DNA from: Oscillospiraceae bacterium
Lineage (GTDB): Bacteria; Bacillota; Clostridia; Oscillospirales; CAG-272
Reading direction: 5' to 3'
NCBI GenBank assembly: GCA_015065215.1
Contig: SVQT01000008.1
Coordinates: 1-54,833, forward strand
DNA length: 54,833 bases
Part shown: piece by piece, positions 16,914-25,757 of the stretch
Layout: the number at the start of each line of letters is the position of its first letter
Position numbering within the stretch: position 1 is the stretch's first letter
Notes under the pieces: model-generated
Seen by the model: the letters and a program-made list of their open reading frames with translations, nothing else
What the model was told of the DNA's origin: nothing
The model's database searches: none
Translations under genes and position numbers: made by a program

Positions 16914-18227
16914 ATGTCACAAAAACCCACCGTCAGCGTGCTCACGCTGGGCTGCAAGGTCAATCAATATGAAAGCGAGGCCATTGCCGAGGCCTTTGAG
17001 CGGGAAGGATTTGAGGTCCTGCATGGCGACGCTCCCTGTCACGTTTATGTGATCAATACCTGTACGGTCACTGCCGAATCCGACCGCAAGGCGGGGCAGC
17101 TGGCACGCCGCGTACACAGCCGCAATCCCAACGCCTATATTCTCATGACCGGGTGCTTTGCGCAAGTTGCCCCCCAAACGGTTGCCGCCATTGCGGGCGT
17201 AGACGATGTTTGCGGCAACACCGACAAGCTCTCGGTGGTTGCCGCCGCCAAGCGCCTGCTGGCCTCCGGCAAAAAATCCCCCCCCGAAATCCGTGTGGGC
17301 GATGTGACAAGCGCCCCCTTTGAGCCAATGGCAATCACCCGCTTTGAGCGAACCCGCGCTTATGTTAAAATTGAGGATGGATGTGAAAACCGCTGTGCCT
17401 ACTGTGCCATTCCAGGTGCCAGGGGACGGGTGCGCTCTAAGCCCTTGGAGGATGTGGTCAGAGAAGTCACAAATCTGACACGCGGCGGTTGCCGCGAGGT
17501 GGTGCTGACCGGTATCGAAACCGCCTCTTGGGGGCGGGACATTCCGGGCGCGTCGCTGGCCGATCTGCTGGAGGCGGTAGATACCATCCCGGGGATCGGA
17601 CGCATTCGCCTTGGCTCTCTGGACCCTTCATTGATGAAAAAAGCTTTTGTGGACCGTATCGCCAAGCTCCGCTCGTTGGCCCCGCATTTTCATATCTCGA
17701 TGCAAAGCGGCTCCTCCGCCATTCTTGCCGCTATGAAGCGCAAATACAATCGGGAGCAAGCCTTAGCGGGAATCCGACGCCTGCGTGGCGCCTTTACCGA
17801 CTTAGAGCTGACCACTGACTTTATCGTTGGCTTCCCCGGCGAGACGGATGCGGATTTTGCGCAGACCCTCTCCTTTGCAAAAGAGGCGGCCTTCCTTTCC
17901 ATGCATGTGTTCTCTTACTCTAAGCGTGCCGGAACATTGGCCGCGACCCTGCCTTGCCAAGTTCCCAACGCCCAAAAGAAGGAGCGCTCTGCCGCCTTGA
18001 TGGCTCTTGCCGCCGAGCTCCGAGAGCAACGCTTAGCGCATGCCTTGAAAACGCCGTCACGACAGGTGTTGTTCGAAACCTATGAAAATGGAATGGCCGT
18101 TGGCCACACCGACAGCTTTTTGGAGGTTGCCGCCCCTTCGCCCGTACCGCTCCATTCGCTCTTGCGCCAGGTGCGGCTGAAAGCCGTAGCAAACGGACGC
18201 TTGTTGGCAGAAATCGAAAACGCGTAG
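16914..18227 (+). CDS. mtaB: tRNA t6A37 methylthiotransferase MtaB
   Basis: 437 residues from the ATG at 16914 (GCGAGGG site). The N-terminal UPF0004 domain has three cluster cysteines (Cys14, Cys50, Cys81). The radical-SAM domain has CENRCAYC (Cys157, Cys161, Cys164), followed by a C-terminal TRAM-like region. The start TLGCKVNQYESE is typical of MtaB rather than MiaB or RimO. It converts t6A to ms2t6A at position 37 of tRNAs reading ANN codons, using two Fe-S clusters. Single-gene unit with its own promoter. Confidence 0.92.
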   Translation: MSQKPTVSVLTLGCKVNQYESEAIAEAFEREGFEVLHGDAPCHVYVINTCTVTAESDRKAGQLARRVHSRNPNAYILMTGCFAQVAPQTVAAIAGVDDVCGNTDKLSVVAAAKRLLASGKKSPPEIRVGDVTSAPFEPMAITRFERTRAYVKIEDGCENRCAYCAIPGARGRVRSKPLEDVVREVTNLTRGGCREVVLTGIETASWGRDIPGASLADLLEAVDTIPGIGRIRLGSLDPSLMKKAFVDRIAKLRSLAPHFHISMQSGSSAILAAMKRKYNREQALAGIRRLRGAFTDLELTTDFIVGFPGETDADFAQTLSFAKEAAFLSMHVFSYSKRAGTLAATLPCQVPNAQKKERSAALMALAAELREQRLAHALKTPSRQVLFETYENGMAVGHTDSFLEVAAPSPVPLHSLLRQVRLKAVANGRLLAEIENA

Positions 18228-18315
18228 TCGATCACTTTCTCTTTTCTTGGCAAATGATACAAGTGATAAAGGAAAGCGCCACAATATTCTGTTTAAAAAA
18301 TTTTAAAAAAAGGAC

Positions 18316-18344
18316 TTGCATTTTTTCTCGCGTTGTGTTATAAT
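18316..18344 (+). promoter_or_regulatory. promoter of rpmB
   Basis: TTGCAT (18316-18321), 17 nt, TATAAT (18339-18344). A short leader hairpin GCACCC-AC-GGGTGC follows near 18380, just before the ribosome binding site. Confidence 0.8.
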
Positions 18345-18410
18345 ACACATTGTTATTGAAAACTTTGATGAAACGATGAGCACCCACGGGTGCGACAGGA
18401 GGTGTCAGAT

Positions 18411-18596
18411 ATGGCAAAGTGCAGTGTTTGCGGCAAGGGCGTTGTGTTCGGTCAGAACGTATCCCACTCTAACCGTAAGACCAACCGTTCTTGGAAGCCC
18501 AATATCCGCAAGGTAAAGGCGATCGTTGACGGTACCCCCACCACGGTGGCGGTTTGCTCTCGTTGCCTGCGTTCGGGCAAAGTAACCCGCGCATAA
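18411..18596 (+). CDS. rpmB: 50S ribosomal protein L28
   Basis: 61 residues from the ATG at 18411 with CAGGAGGTG upstream. It begins MAKCSVCGKG and contains the L28 signature SHSNRKTNRSWKPN. It is the zinc-binding form: two CxxC pairs, CSVC near the N-terminus and CSRC near the C-terminus. Monocistronic, with its own promoter and terminator. Confidence 0.97.
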   Translation: MAKCSVCGKGVVFGQNVSHSNRKTNRSWKPNIRKVKAIVDGTPTTVAVCSRCLRSGKVTRA

Positions 18597-18604
18597 GAGA
18601 GAAG

Positions 18605-18642
18605 AAAAGGGCGATGCATCCGCGTCGCCCTTTTTCTTTTTT
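18605..18642 (+). terminator. terminator of rpmB
   Basis: AAGGGCGA-GC pairs with GC-TCGCCCTT around ATCC, then TTTTTCTTTTTT. Confidence 0.9.
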
Positions 18643-18645
18643 AAC

Positions 18646-18674
18646 TTGACACCGCCTGTTTGGCAAGGTATAAT
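18646..18674 (+). promoter_or_regulatory. consensus promoter of proC operon
   Basis: TTGACA (18646-18651), 17 nt, TATAAT (18669-18674): both hexamers match consensus exactly. Confidence 0.9.
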
Positions 18675-18715
18675 AAAGATAATACGTTAGAAATCACACG
18701 CGGAGGATCTGATCT

Positions 18716-19495
18716 ATGAAACTTGGATTTATCGGGATGGGCAATATGGCAAGCGCCCTTGCGGGCGGCTTTATTCGCTCTGGCAAGCTGGCACCGGCAG
18801 ACATCATTGCCTTTGACCCCTATACCGAGGGCTTGCTAAAAAAAGCGGAGCAGCTGGGCTTCACCCCCGCCGGGACCGCCGCTGAAGCGGTAAAGAGCGC
18901 CGATGTGGTGTTGCTTGCCTGCAAACCCCATCAAGTAGAGACAGCCATTGCGCCAATCCGTGATCTGCTGCGCGACAAAGCGCTGCTTTCCATCGCCCTT
19001 GGCTGGGACTTTGCCAAATATCAAACCATTCTGCCCGGGGATGCGCGTGTGCAGTTCATCATGCCCAACACCCCCGCCATGGTGGGCGAGGGCGTATTCC
19101 TGTTTGAACAAACCCATTCTCTGCTGGCCGAGGAGCTGCAAGCAGTCAAAGCGCTGTTTGCCGCCGTTGGTAAGGTAAGCACCCTCCCCTCCCATCTCAT
19201 GGAGATTGGCGGTGCCCTGACAGGCTGCGGCCCCGCTTTTGTAGATCTGATGTTAGAGGCCTTTGCCGACGCGGCGGTCAAATACGGCATTCCCCGTGAG
19301 CAGGCCATCACGCTCACCGCCCAAATGGTGTTGGGCAGTGCCAAGCTGCAACAAGAAACCGGGCTGCACCCCGGCGTGCTCAAGGACATGGTCTGCTCTC
19401 CCGGCGGCTCTACTATCAAGGGTGTGACCGCCCTTGAGCAAGCGGGCTATCGCGCCGCCTGCATTAGCGCCATTGACGCCATTATGAAAAAATAA
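18716..19495 (+). CDS. proC: pyrroline-5-carboxylate reductase
   Basis: 259 residues. Rossmann start GFIGMGNMASALAGGF, the AVKPHQV-equivalent LLACKPHQVE at about 67-76, and the C-terminal signature region GALTGCGPAFVDLMLEAFADAAVKYG with LVCSPGGST-like KDMVCSPGGSTIKG. It catalyses the last step of proline synthesis with NAD(P)H. Ribosome binding site CGGAGGA. The stop is followed directly by the ribosome binding site of the first SGNH esterase, so the three genes form an operon, although the functional link to esterases is not obvious. Confidence 0.95.
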   Translation: MKLGFIGMGNMASALAGGFIRSGKLAPADIIAFDPYTEGLLKKAEQLGFTPAGTAAEAVKSADVVLLACKPHQVETAIAPIRDLLRDKALLSIALGWDFAKYQTILPGDARVQFIMPNTPAMVGEGVFLFEQTHSLLAEELQAVKALFAAVGKVSTLPSHLMEIGGALTGCGPAFVDLMLEAFADAAVKYGIPREQAITLTAQMVLGSAKLQQETGLHPGVLKDMVCSPGGSTIKGVTALEQAGYRAACISAIDAIMKK

Positions 19496-19506
19496 GGAGA
19501 TTGATT

Positions 19507-20604
19507 ATGGCAGATTTTGATATTGCGAGCATCGACAAAAATTTAGAGGTTGCCAATAAGGTCAATGCCCCCGACCTACAGCTCTACGATGTGCGGAAAG
19601 CGCCCTTTGACATTTACGGTCTGTATAGTCCCCGCACCAAATCCACCTTCCGCCGTATACCCGAAAATATAGCGGCGGCGGTCAGCGAGCAGGTCTTGCA
19701 CCTGCACACCCATACCGCCGGCGGTCGCGTGCGCTTTGCCACCGACTCCCCCTATATCGTCATCAAGGCCGTGATGCCCCAAATCACCCGTTTTGCGCAT
19801 ATGCCGCTGACCGGTTCCTCCGGCTTTGATCTGTATATCGACTCCCCTGACGGCTACGAGAGCCTGTATTACAAAACCTTTACGCCCCCGGTTAAAATGA
19901 CCGACGGCTACGAGAGCAAGCTCACCTTCTCGGAGGGCGGTACACATTACGTAACCATTCATTTCCCGCTTTACAATGAGGTCAGTGATCTCTTCATCGG
20001 CATCGCCAAGGATGCCACGCTGGGCGAGGGTGCCCCCTACCGTGATCTGCCCCCTGTGGTCTATTACGGCTCCTCAATTACCCAGGGCGGATGTGCCTCC
20101 AGACCCGGCAACGCCTATGAGGCAATGGTGGCGCGCATGCTCCAATTGGATTTTATCAATCTGGGCTTTTCGGGTAGCGGTAAGGCAGAGGATGCCATTG
20201 TGCAATATATGGCCGGTTTGAAAATGTCTGCCTTTATTGCCGATTACGATCACAACGCGCCCAACATCGCTTACCTACAGGCCACACACCAAAAAATGTA
20301 CGACGCGATCCGCGAGCGCAATCCCGATCTCCCCTATGTGATGATCTCGCGCCCCGACTATTTCCCGAACGAGAAGGATAGCATCGCCCGCCGCCGGGTG
20401 GTCATTGATACGTATCACTATGCTATCGCAAAGGGGGACCAAAAGGTTTATTATATCGACGGCGGCGCCATCTTCCGCGGCCCCTTCGAGGATGCCTGCA
20501 CAGTGGATGGCTGTCATCCCAACGACCTGGGCTTTTCCAAAATGGCCGAAGCGGTGTGTGCCGTTTTAAAGCGCGCGCTGCGTGACGGAAAGCTTTTGAA
20601 GTAA
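19507..20604 (+). CDS. SGNH/GDSL esterase with N-terminal GxDLY domain (copy 1)
   Basis: 365 residues from the ATG at 19507 (AAGGAGA, 6 nt spacing; a TTG two codons earlier is less likely). The N-terminal beta-rich domain carries SGFDLYIDS (106-113), the GxDLY signature. The C-terminal SGNH hydrolase has block I GSSITQGG (Ser190), block II NLGFSGSGK, block III DYDHNAP (Asn250) and block V DGCHP (Asp334, His337). No signal peptide, so cytoplasmic. Relatives deacylate sugars or other small esters. It is followed by a clear paralogue 11 nt downstream. Confidence 0.88.
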   Translation: MADFDIASIDKNLEVANKVNAPDLQLYDVRKAPFDIYGLYSPRTKSTFRRIPENIAAAVSEQVLHLHTHTAGGRVRFATDSPYIVIKAVMPQITRFAHMPLTGSSGFDLYIDSPDGYESLYYKTFTPPVKMTDGYESKLTFSEGGTHYVTIHFPLYNEVSDLFIGIAKDATLGEGAPYRDLPPVVYYGSSITQGGCASRPGNAYEAMVARMLQLDFINLGFSGSGKAEDAIVQYMAGLKMSAFIADYDHNAPNIAYLQATHQKMYDAIRERNPDLPYVMISRPDYFPNEKDSIARRRVVIDTYHYAIAKGDQKVYYIDGGAIFRGPFEDACTVDGCHPNDLGFSKMAEAVCAVLKRALRDGKLLK

Positions 20605-20615
20605 GGGAGCATGCA

Positions 20616-21719
20616 ATGGCAACATTTGATATTGGACAAGTCGACCGCAATATGGTTGCCGAAACGGTAAACGAGCCGAATCTGGAGCTGTACGACGTGC
20701 GTGAGGCCCCCTTTCAGATCTACGGTCTTTACAAGCCGCAGACCGAGCCGGTGTTCAAGCGTATCCCCACGAACGTGGCGGAAAAAACCAGCAAGGGCGT
20801 GCTGAATCTACACACCAACACCGCCGGCGGACGTGTGCGATTTTCCACCGATTCCCCCTATGTGGTGATCAAGGCAGTCATGCCCCAGGTTGGTATTTCG
20901 ATCAAGATGCCCCGTACCGGCTCCAGCGGCTTTGATCTTTACACGGATAGCGCCGATGGCTCGGATAGCTTTTATGTCGGCACCTTTCTGCCACCCTCGG
21001 TCATAAACGATGGCTATACCGCCAAGCTCGCTTTGGACGGTATTCCGGGTATGCGAGCGCTCACCATCAATTTCCCGCTCTATAACGATGTGACCGCCCT
21101 GTACGTTGGCATTGCCAAGGGCTCCCGCCTGGAGGCCGGTGTCCCCTATCGCGGCACGGCTCCCATCGTGTTTTACGGCTCCTCCATTACCCAGGGCGCC
21201 TGCGCCTCCCGCCCCGGTAACGCCTATACGGCTCAGGTCGCCAGACGCTTTGGCATGGATCATATCAATCTGGGCTTTTCCGGCAACGGCAAGGCAGAGG
21301 ACGCGATACTGGACTATATGGCAGGCCTGGACATGTCAGTGTTCGTATCGGATTACGACCACAACGCGCCGGACCCCACTTATCTGGAAAAGACCCACTG
21401 CAAGCTCTACAAGGCGATCCGCGCCACTCACCCCGATATTCCCTACATCATGCTTTCCCGCCCCGACTTTTACGCCTATCAAAAGCCGCTTGCCGGCACA
21501 ATGCACAGCAGAGAACGGCGCGCGGTGGTGATGAATACCTATCAGTATGCTATGGCGCAAGGGGATCAAAATGTGTACTATATCGACGGTGAGCAGCTGC
21601 TACCCAACGACAGCTGCACCGTGGATGCCCTGCACCCTAGCGACCTCGGCTTTTATTTCATGGCCGAAAGAGTCAGCGCCACCCTACAGCAGATCAAGCG
21701 TCTGGGCAAGCTTTCCTGA
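20616..21719 (+). CDS. SGNH/GDSL esterase with N-terminal GxDLY domain (copy 2)
   Basis: 367 residues; same architecture and length as the previous gene, with SGFDLYTDS, GSSITQGACASRPGNAY, NLGFSGNGKAED, DYDHNAP and the catalytic DALHP. The two copies share long identical blocks but differ in the segment before the last block (YAYQKPLAGTMHSR here), which may tune specificity. AAGGGAG precedes the ATG at 20616. A terminator follows, closing the proC-esterase-esterase operon. No signal peptide; substrate unknown. Confidence 0.88.
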   Translation: MATFDIGQVDRNMVAETVNEPNLELYDVREAPFQIYGLYKPQTEPVFKRIPTNVAEKTSKGVLNLHTNTAGGRVRFSTDSPYVVIKAVMPQVGISIKMPRTGSSGFDLYTDSADGSDSFYVGTFLPPSVINDGYTAKLALDGIPGMRALTINFPLYNDVTALYVGIAKGSRLEAGVPYRGTAPIVFYGSSITQGACASRPGNAYTAQVARRFGMDHINLGFSGNGKAEDAILDYMAGLDMSVFVSDYDHNAPDPTYLEKTHCKLYKAIRATHPDIPYIMLSRPDFYAYQKPLAGTMHSRERRAVVMNTYQYAMAQGDQNVYYIDGEQLLPNDSCTVDALHPSDLGFYFMAERVSATLQQIKRLGKLS

Positions 21720-21720
21720 C

Positions 21721-21755
21721 AAAAAACGCTTTGGAGTTTATCCAAAGCGTTTTTT
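21721..21755 (+). terminator. terminator of proC/SGNH operon
   Basis: AAAAAACGCTTTGGA and TCCAAAGCGTTTTTT form a 15-bp stem around GTTTA. Confidence 0.9.
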
Positions 21756-21801
21756 GTTACCGTTTCGCGGTTGATGGTATGTCCAAAGACTGCTGGCACT
21801 G

Positions 21802-22308
21802 TCATTCGGCTTGCTCAATACAATCCGTGATATAGCGATTCACTTCCTCCTCGGTCAGGCCCAACACATGGGCACACTCACTGCACAAAAGGTGCTTGGC
21901 CAGGCGGCCATATTCCAGATCGGTTACCGGAAAATGCTTATGGGCGGCAGTCAGCTCAACGCGGCGGCGGGCCACCGTCTTCATGATCTGCACCAGTCCC
22001 CTTGGCTCTAACGCGCCAATCACGCTCTTATAAATTTCACGGCGCTGCTTTTCGACCGGCACTGTCAAAACATCAATGGTCGGCATCGCATAGATCAACG
22101 CGTCAATTTCCTCTTTGCTCATCAGGCGCCGCATCGGGACACGCGCATTATCCACCGGTGTATAGATGGTAGAGCTCATAGGATTGTTGACCGGGATCAA
22201 CAAATAATAGGTGCGGGGGTCGGCTTTATCATAGGGGGATGGACCGATTTCCGCCACACGGCAAATGCCGTTAATGCCATATACGATGTATTCACCTACT
22301 TCAAACAT
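21802..22308 (-). CDS. CarD family transcription factor
   Basis: 168 residues from the ATG at 22308 (the longer frame upstream is not supported). The N-terminal RNA-polymerase-interacting domain begins FEVGEYIVYGINGICRV and contains YYLLIPVNNPMSSTIYTPVDNA, as in CarD/TRCF-RID proteins. The C-terminal part is helical (about 80-168). CarD proteins bind the RNAP beta subunit and stabilise open complexes at selected promoters. Monocistronic, with its own near-consensus promoter. Confidence 0.92.
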   Translation of the reverse strand: MFEVGEYIVYGINGICRVAEIGPSPYDKADPRTYYLLIPVNNPMSSTIYTPVDNARVPMRRLMSKEEIDALIYAMPTIDVLTVPVEKQRREIYKSVIGALEPRGLVQIMKTVARRRVELTAAHKHFPVTDLEYGRLAKHLLCSECAHVLGLTEEEVNRYITDCIEQAE

Positions 22309-22405
22309 TGCCCTTATCCTCCCTGTCCTGTCTTTCGACAAAAATAGCGGGAAGGTGTCGTCAAAGGGCGGCAACGATCCCGCATATATGCGTCGTTATA
22401 GTTAT

Positions 22406-22434
22406 ATTTTACCATAAAAAAATATTTTATGCAA
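22406..22434 (-). promoter_or_regulatory. promoter of carD-like gene
   Basis: Minus strand: TTGCAT (22429-22434), 17 nt, TAAAAT (22406-22411). Confidence 0.75.
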
Positions 22435-22494
22435 GAGACATTTTTTATAAAAAAATAAGGACTATTTTTGAACACTCTACCCAAAGGCCGCATC

Positions 22495-22536
22495 AAAAAC
22501 AGGCGCCATCGGTCCCAAAGGGAGAGATAGCGCCTG
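22495..22536 (-). terminator. terminator of galE
   Basis: CAGGCGC (22500-22506) pairs with GCGCCTG (22530-22536), followed on the minus strand by TTTTTG. Confidence 0.75.
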
Positions 22537-22556
22537 CTCTTATGATGTGATCGCGA

Positions 22557-23567
22557 TCAGTCGTCGTAGCCATTGGGGTTGTTCGACTGCCAGTTCCAGG
22601 AGTCGCGCACCATATCCTCTAAACCGTATTCCGCCTGCCAGCCCAATTCTTTTTTTGCCTTGGCCGAATCGGCATAGCAAGTGGCAATATCGCCGGGACG
22701 GCGGTCAACAACGCGGTAAGGAACGGCCACCTGGTTCACGCTGCTGAAGGCATTGACCATATCCAACACGCTATAGCCGACGCCGGTGCCCAAATTGAAA
22801 ATGCCAACACCGTTTTGACCGTAGCCAAGCGCCGCCACGTGACCTTTGGCCAGATCCACCACATGGATATAATCACGAACGCCGGTTCCGTCAGGGGTGG
22901 GATAGTCATTGCCGTAAACAGACAGCTCTTTGCGCTTGCCCACAGCGACCTGCGTGATATAAGGCATCAAATTGTTCGGAATGCCCTTGGGGCTCTCGCC
23001 AATGCGGCCGCTCTTATGCGCGCCAACGGGATTGAAATAACGCAGAAGGATGATCTGCATCTCGGGGTTGGCGTGGCTATAATCCTTTAGGATCTGCTCG
23101 ATCATAAACTTGGTCCAACCGTAAGGATTGGAGCAATCGCCGGTATGCATATCCTCGGTAATGGGGCATTTTTCAGGGGTGCCGTAAACAGTAGCCGAGG
23201 AGCTGAAAATCAGCTTGCGCACATCGGCCTTTTTCATCGAACGGAGCAATGCCAGGGTAGAACCGATATTGTTTTCATAGTACTCCAAGGGCTTGCTGAC
23301 AGACTCGCCCACTGCCTTTAGTCCCGCAAAGTGCACGACCGCGTCGATTTTATGCTCGGCAAAAATCCGGTCCATTGCCGCCTCGTTGGCCACATCCTGT
23401 GCATAAACAGGAATCTTTTTGCCGGTAATCTCTTCCACACGTTCCATCACACGGGGGGATGCATTGGCGAAATTATCCACCACCACCACATCATGTCCCG
23501 CCGCATACATTTCTACTATGGTATGGCTACCAATATAGCCTGCGCCACCCGTCAACAATACTTTCAT
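22557..23567 (-). CDS. galE: UDP-glucose 4-epimerase
   Basis: 336 residues from the ATG at 23567 with GGGAG upstream. NAD-binding motif TGGAGYIGSH near the start, catalytic Ser/Tyr region FSSSATVYG and the YxxxK Tyr in NPYGWTKFMIEQ, and the GalE-specific tail NNPNGYD. It interconverts UDP-glucose and UDP-galactose, linking galactose released by the alpha-galactosidase at 45 kb to cell-wall and central sugar pools. Single gene with a TTGACA/TATACT promoter. Confidence 0.96.
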   Translation of the reverse strand: MKVLLTGGAGYIGSHTIVEMYAAGHDVVVVDNFANASPRVMERVEEITGKKIPVYAQDVANEAAMDRIFAEHKIDAVVHFAGLKAVGESVSKPLEYYENNIGSTLALLRSMKKADVRKLIFSSSATVYGTPEKCPITEDMHTGDCSNPYGWTKFMIEQILKDYSHANPEMQIILLRYFNPVGAHKSGRIGESPKGIPNNLMPYITQVAVGKRKELSVYGNDYPTPDGTGVRDYIHVVDLAKGHVAALGYGQNGVGIFNLGTGVGYSVLDMVNAFSSVNQVAVPYRVVDRRPGDIATCYADSAKAKKELGWQAEYGLEDMVRDSWNWQSNNPNGYDD

Positions 23568-23614
23568 CTTCACATCTCCCAATCAAACGGATCGCTCCGC
23601 GTATTTTCCTATTC

Positions 23615-23643
23615 AGTATAACCTTTTTTTATAAAAATGTCAA
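23615..23643 (-). promoter_or_regulatory. promoter of galE
   Basis: Minus strand: TTGACA (23638-23643), 17 nt, TATACT (23615-23620). Confidence 0.85.
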
Positions 23644-23670
23644 TAAATTTTTGCGCCCAATCCAACTTTT

Positions 23671-24330
23671 TTAACGCCGAGGGCAAACCCGGATGGCACT
23701 TTTGTAGATCATACCGTCCGCCACGGTGCCACGGACCGAGGAAAGCGGATAAACGGTTACACCTCTGCCCAATATCGTGCCGGGATTCAGTACGCTGTTG
23801 CATCCCACCTCACAATGATCCCCCACCATAGCCCCCATCTTAAAAAGACCGGTTTGCACCGCCCCGTTTGAGAAATGTAATACGATAGGGCTCTTATCGC
23901 ATTTGACATTCGAAGTCACGGTTCCGGCACCAAAATGCGCCTTATAGCCCAAAATACTATCCCCAACATAATTAAAATGGGGCACCTGGGCTTGATCAAA
24001 CAGAATGGCATTTTTCAATTCGGTGGAATTGCCCACAACGGCACGCTTCCCCACCAAAACATTCCCCCGCAGAAAAGCGCAATGCCGCACCTCGGCCCCC
24101 TCATCAATGATACAAGGCGCCACCAGACACGCGCTATGTGCCACCGTCGCGGTTTTGGCAATCCAAACACCGGGCTTGGGTTGATCATACCGCTCTTTGT
24201 CAAGCATTTCGCCCCATGCCAAAATCGCCTGCCCGATATGAGAAAGCGCCTCCCACGGATAGGTGTAATTCCTCAAAAAATCCCCCAAAACGGTATAAGA
24301 TAAATCAAAAAGCGCCTCGGTTTGTATCAT
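23671..24330 (-). CDS. left-handed beta-helix acyltransferase, GlmU C-terminal-like
   Basis: 219 residues from the ATG at 24330, which overlaps the glmM stop by 4 nt (ATGA). Hexapeptide repeats run from about residue 60 to 210. The stretch HFNYVGDSILGYKAHFGAGT (about 125-144) is close to the acetyltransferase part of GlmU. The N-terminal uridylyltransferase domain of GlmU is missing. Coupled to glmM, it may acetylate glucosamine-1-phosphate or act on a related sugar nucleotide; a separate pyrophosphorylase would be needed and is not in the window. Confidence 0.8.
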   Translation of the reverse strand: MIQTEALFDLSYTVLGDFLRNYTYPWEALSHIGQAILAWGEMLDKERYDQPKPGVWIAKTATVAHSACLVAPCIIDEGAEVRHCAFLRGNVLVGKRAVVGNSTELKNAILFDQAQVPHFNYVGDSILGYKAHFGAGTVTSNVKCDKSPIVLHFSNGAVQTGLFKMGAMVGDHCEVGCNSVLNPGTILGRGVTVYPLSSVRGTVADGMIYKSAIRVCPRR

Positions 24331-25658
24331 AGCAAATATCCCCCTTTTTGCAAATAGGCAACGATCTGATCGGCATACATCTCGCACAGCTTTGGATCAA
24401 TGGCTTCTACCATTACACGCACGACAGGCTCGGTACCGCTGGGGCGCACCAAAAAGCGCCCACGCTCACCAAGCTCCCGCTCCAGGCAATGAAGCCTGGC
24501 TTGCAAGCAATCGTCGCTGGCCAAAGCCGTATGCGGGCGCAACGGCAAATTGCGCAATAGCTGCGGATAGGCTTGATAGCCCTCGGTTAAGCAATGCAAG
24601 GGCAAGTCGGTTTCGCAGATCCGGTTCGTCAGCTGGATAGCAGTCAGCAGCCCGTCGCCGGTATCCGCCAGATTTCCAAATATGATATGGCCGGACTGTT
24701 CCCCTCCCAACGTATAACCGTTTTGGCGCATACAGGCGCTGACATAGCGATCCCCCACCGCGGTTTTCTCATAGCTGATGCCCAAGCTATCAAAAGCCTT
24801 GTAAAGTCCTAAATTTGACATGATCGTGGTTACAACAGTATTGCGGTACAGGGCATTTTTTTCTTGTAGGCAGCGGCCCATTACATAAAGAATCGCGTCT
24901 CCGTCCACCACCTGCCCGTGGGCATCCACCGCAATGCAACGGTCAGCGTCTCCGTCAAAGGCAAAGCCCACATCCAAACGCTGCTCCAAAACCAGCTGCC
25001 GCAATTCCTCTATATGCGTAGAGCCGCAAGCAAGATTGATATTTTCCCCGTTTGGTTGATCTCCGATGGTGAATACCGTCGCCCCCCACTGCGCAAAAAT
25101 GTCACGTGCCAAGCGGTGCGCGCTACCGTTTGCGGTATCCAAGCCTATGCGCAGCCGCTTACAGTTGCCAACGGTAAGCGACAGCAAGCGGTCACGGTAT
25201 TCTTCTCTTGTGGCGCTGTCATCCACCACAATACCAACCGCTTGATCTGCGGCAAAGGGGCATTTTTCATGACCGTCTATGTACTTTTCCAATTCCACAA
25301 TCAAGGCGTCCCCCATTTTTTCGCCATTGGCATCAAAAAGCTTGATGCCGTTATCCGAAAAAGGGTTGTGACTGGCAGAGATCATTATTCCGCCGTCAAA
25401 CTTCCCTTGGCGTATCAGATAGGAAACCGCCGGTGTGGGCAGTACATGCAACAAATGCGCATTGGCGCCCGAGGCGGTCAGTCCCGCCGCCAAGGCGTAT
25501 TCCAAGGTGTAGGAAGAGCGGCGCGTATCCTTTCCGATTAAAATTTTTCCACCCGCGAAGCGATGCCCTAAAAAACGCCCGATCTCAAAAGCGTGAACAG
25601 TGGTCAGATCACGGTTGACCCGCCCCCGGAACCCATCAGTTCCAAAATACTTACCCAT
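24327..25658 (-). CDS. glmM: phosphoglucosamine mutase
   Basis: 443 residues from the ATG at 25658; a GTG two codons earlier sits inside the GGGGGTG ribosome binding site. KYFGTDGFRG start, phosphoserine loop ISASHNP (Ser96), metal loop DGDADR (235-240), sugar loop GGEQSGH and phosphate loop RPSGTEPVVRVM. It converts glucosamine-6-phosphate to glucosamine-1-phosphate for peptidoglycan precursors, in the cytoplasm. It is followed by the coupled GlmU-C-like gene. Confidence 0.95.
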   Translation of the reverse strand: MGKYFGTDGFRGRVNRDLTTVHAFEIGRFLGHRFAGGKILIGKDTRRSSYTLEYALAAGLTASGANAHLLHVLPTPAVSYLIRQGKFDGGIMISASHNPFSDNGIKLFDANGEKMGDALIVELEKYIDGHEKCPFAADQAVGIVVDDSATREEYRDRLLSLTVGNCKRLRIGLDTANGSAHRLARDIFAQWGATVFTIGDQPNGENINLACGSTHIEELRQLVLEQRLDVGFAFDGDADRCIAVDAHGQVVDGDAILYVMGRCLQEKNALYRNTVVTTIMSNLGLYKAFDSLGISYEKTAVGDRYVSACMRQNGYTLGGEQSGHIIFGNLADTGDGLLTAIQLTNRICETDLPLHCLTEGYQAYPQLLRNLPLRPHTALASDDCLQARLHCLERELGERGRFLVRPSGTEPVVRVMVEAIDPKLCEMYADQIVAYLQKGGYLL

Positions 25659-25688
25659 AGGCACCCCCGAAAAATGAATTTATTGTTC

Positions 25689-25717
25689 AGTATATGCCAC
25701 CGTCGCCAAAAGGTGAA
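25689..25717 (-). promoter_or_regulatory. probable promoter of glmM operon
   Basis: Minus strand: TTCACC (25712-25717), 17 nt, TATACT (25689-25694). The -35 is a weak match. Confidence 0.5.
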
Positions 25718-25752
25718 AAAAAGCTCCCCCAAACTGCTCGTTTGGGGGAGCC
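25716..25752 (-). terminator. terminator of amino acid ABC operon
   Basis: GCTCCCCCAAAC and GTTTGGGGGAGC form a 12-bp stem, then TTTTTTTC on the minus strand. Confidence 0.9.
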
Positions 25753-25757
25753 GCTTA

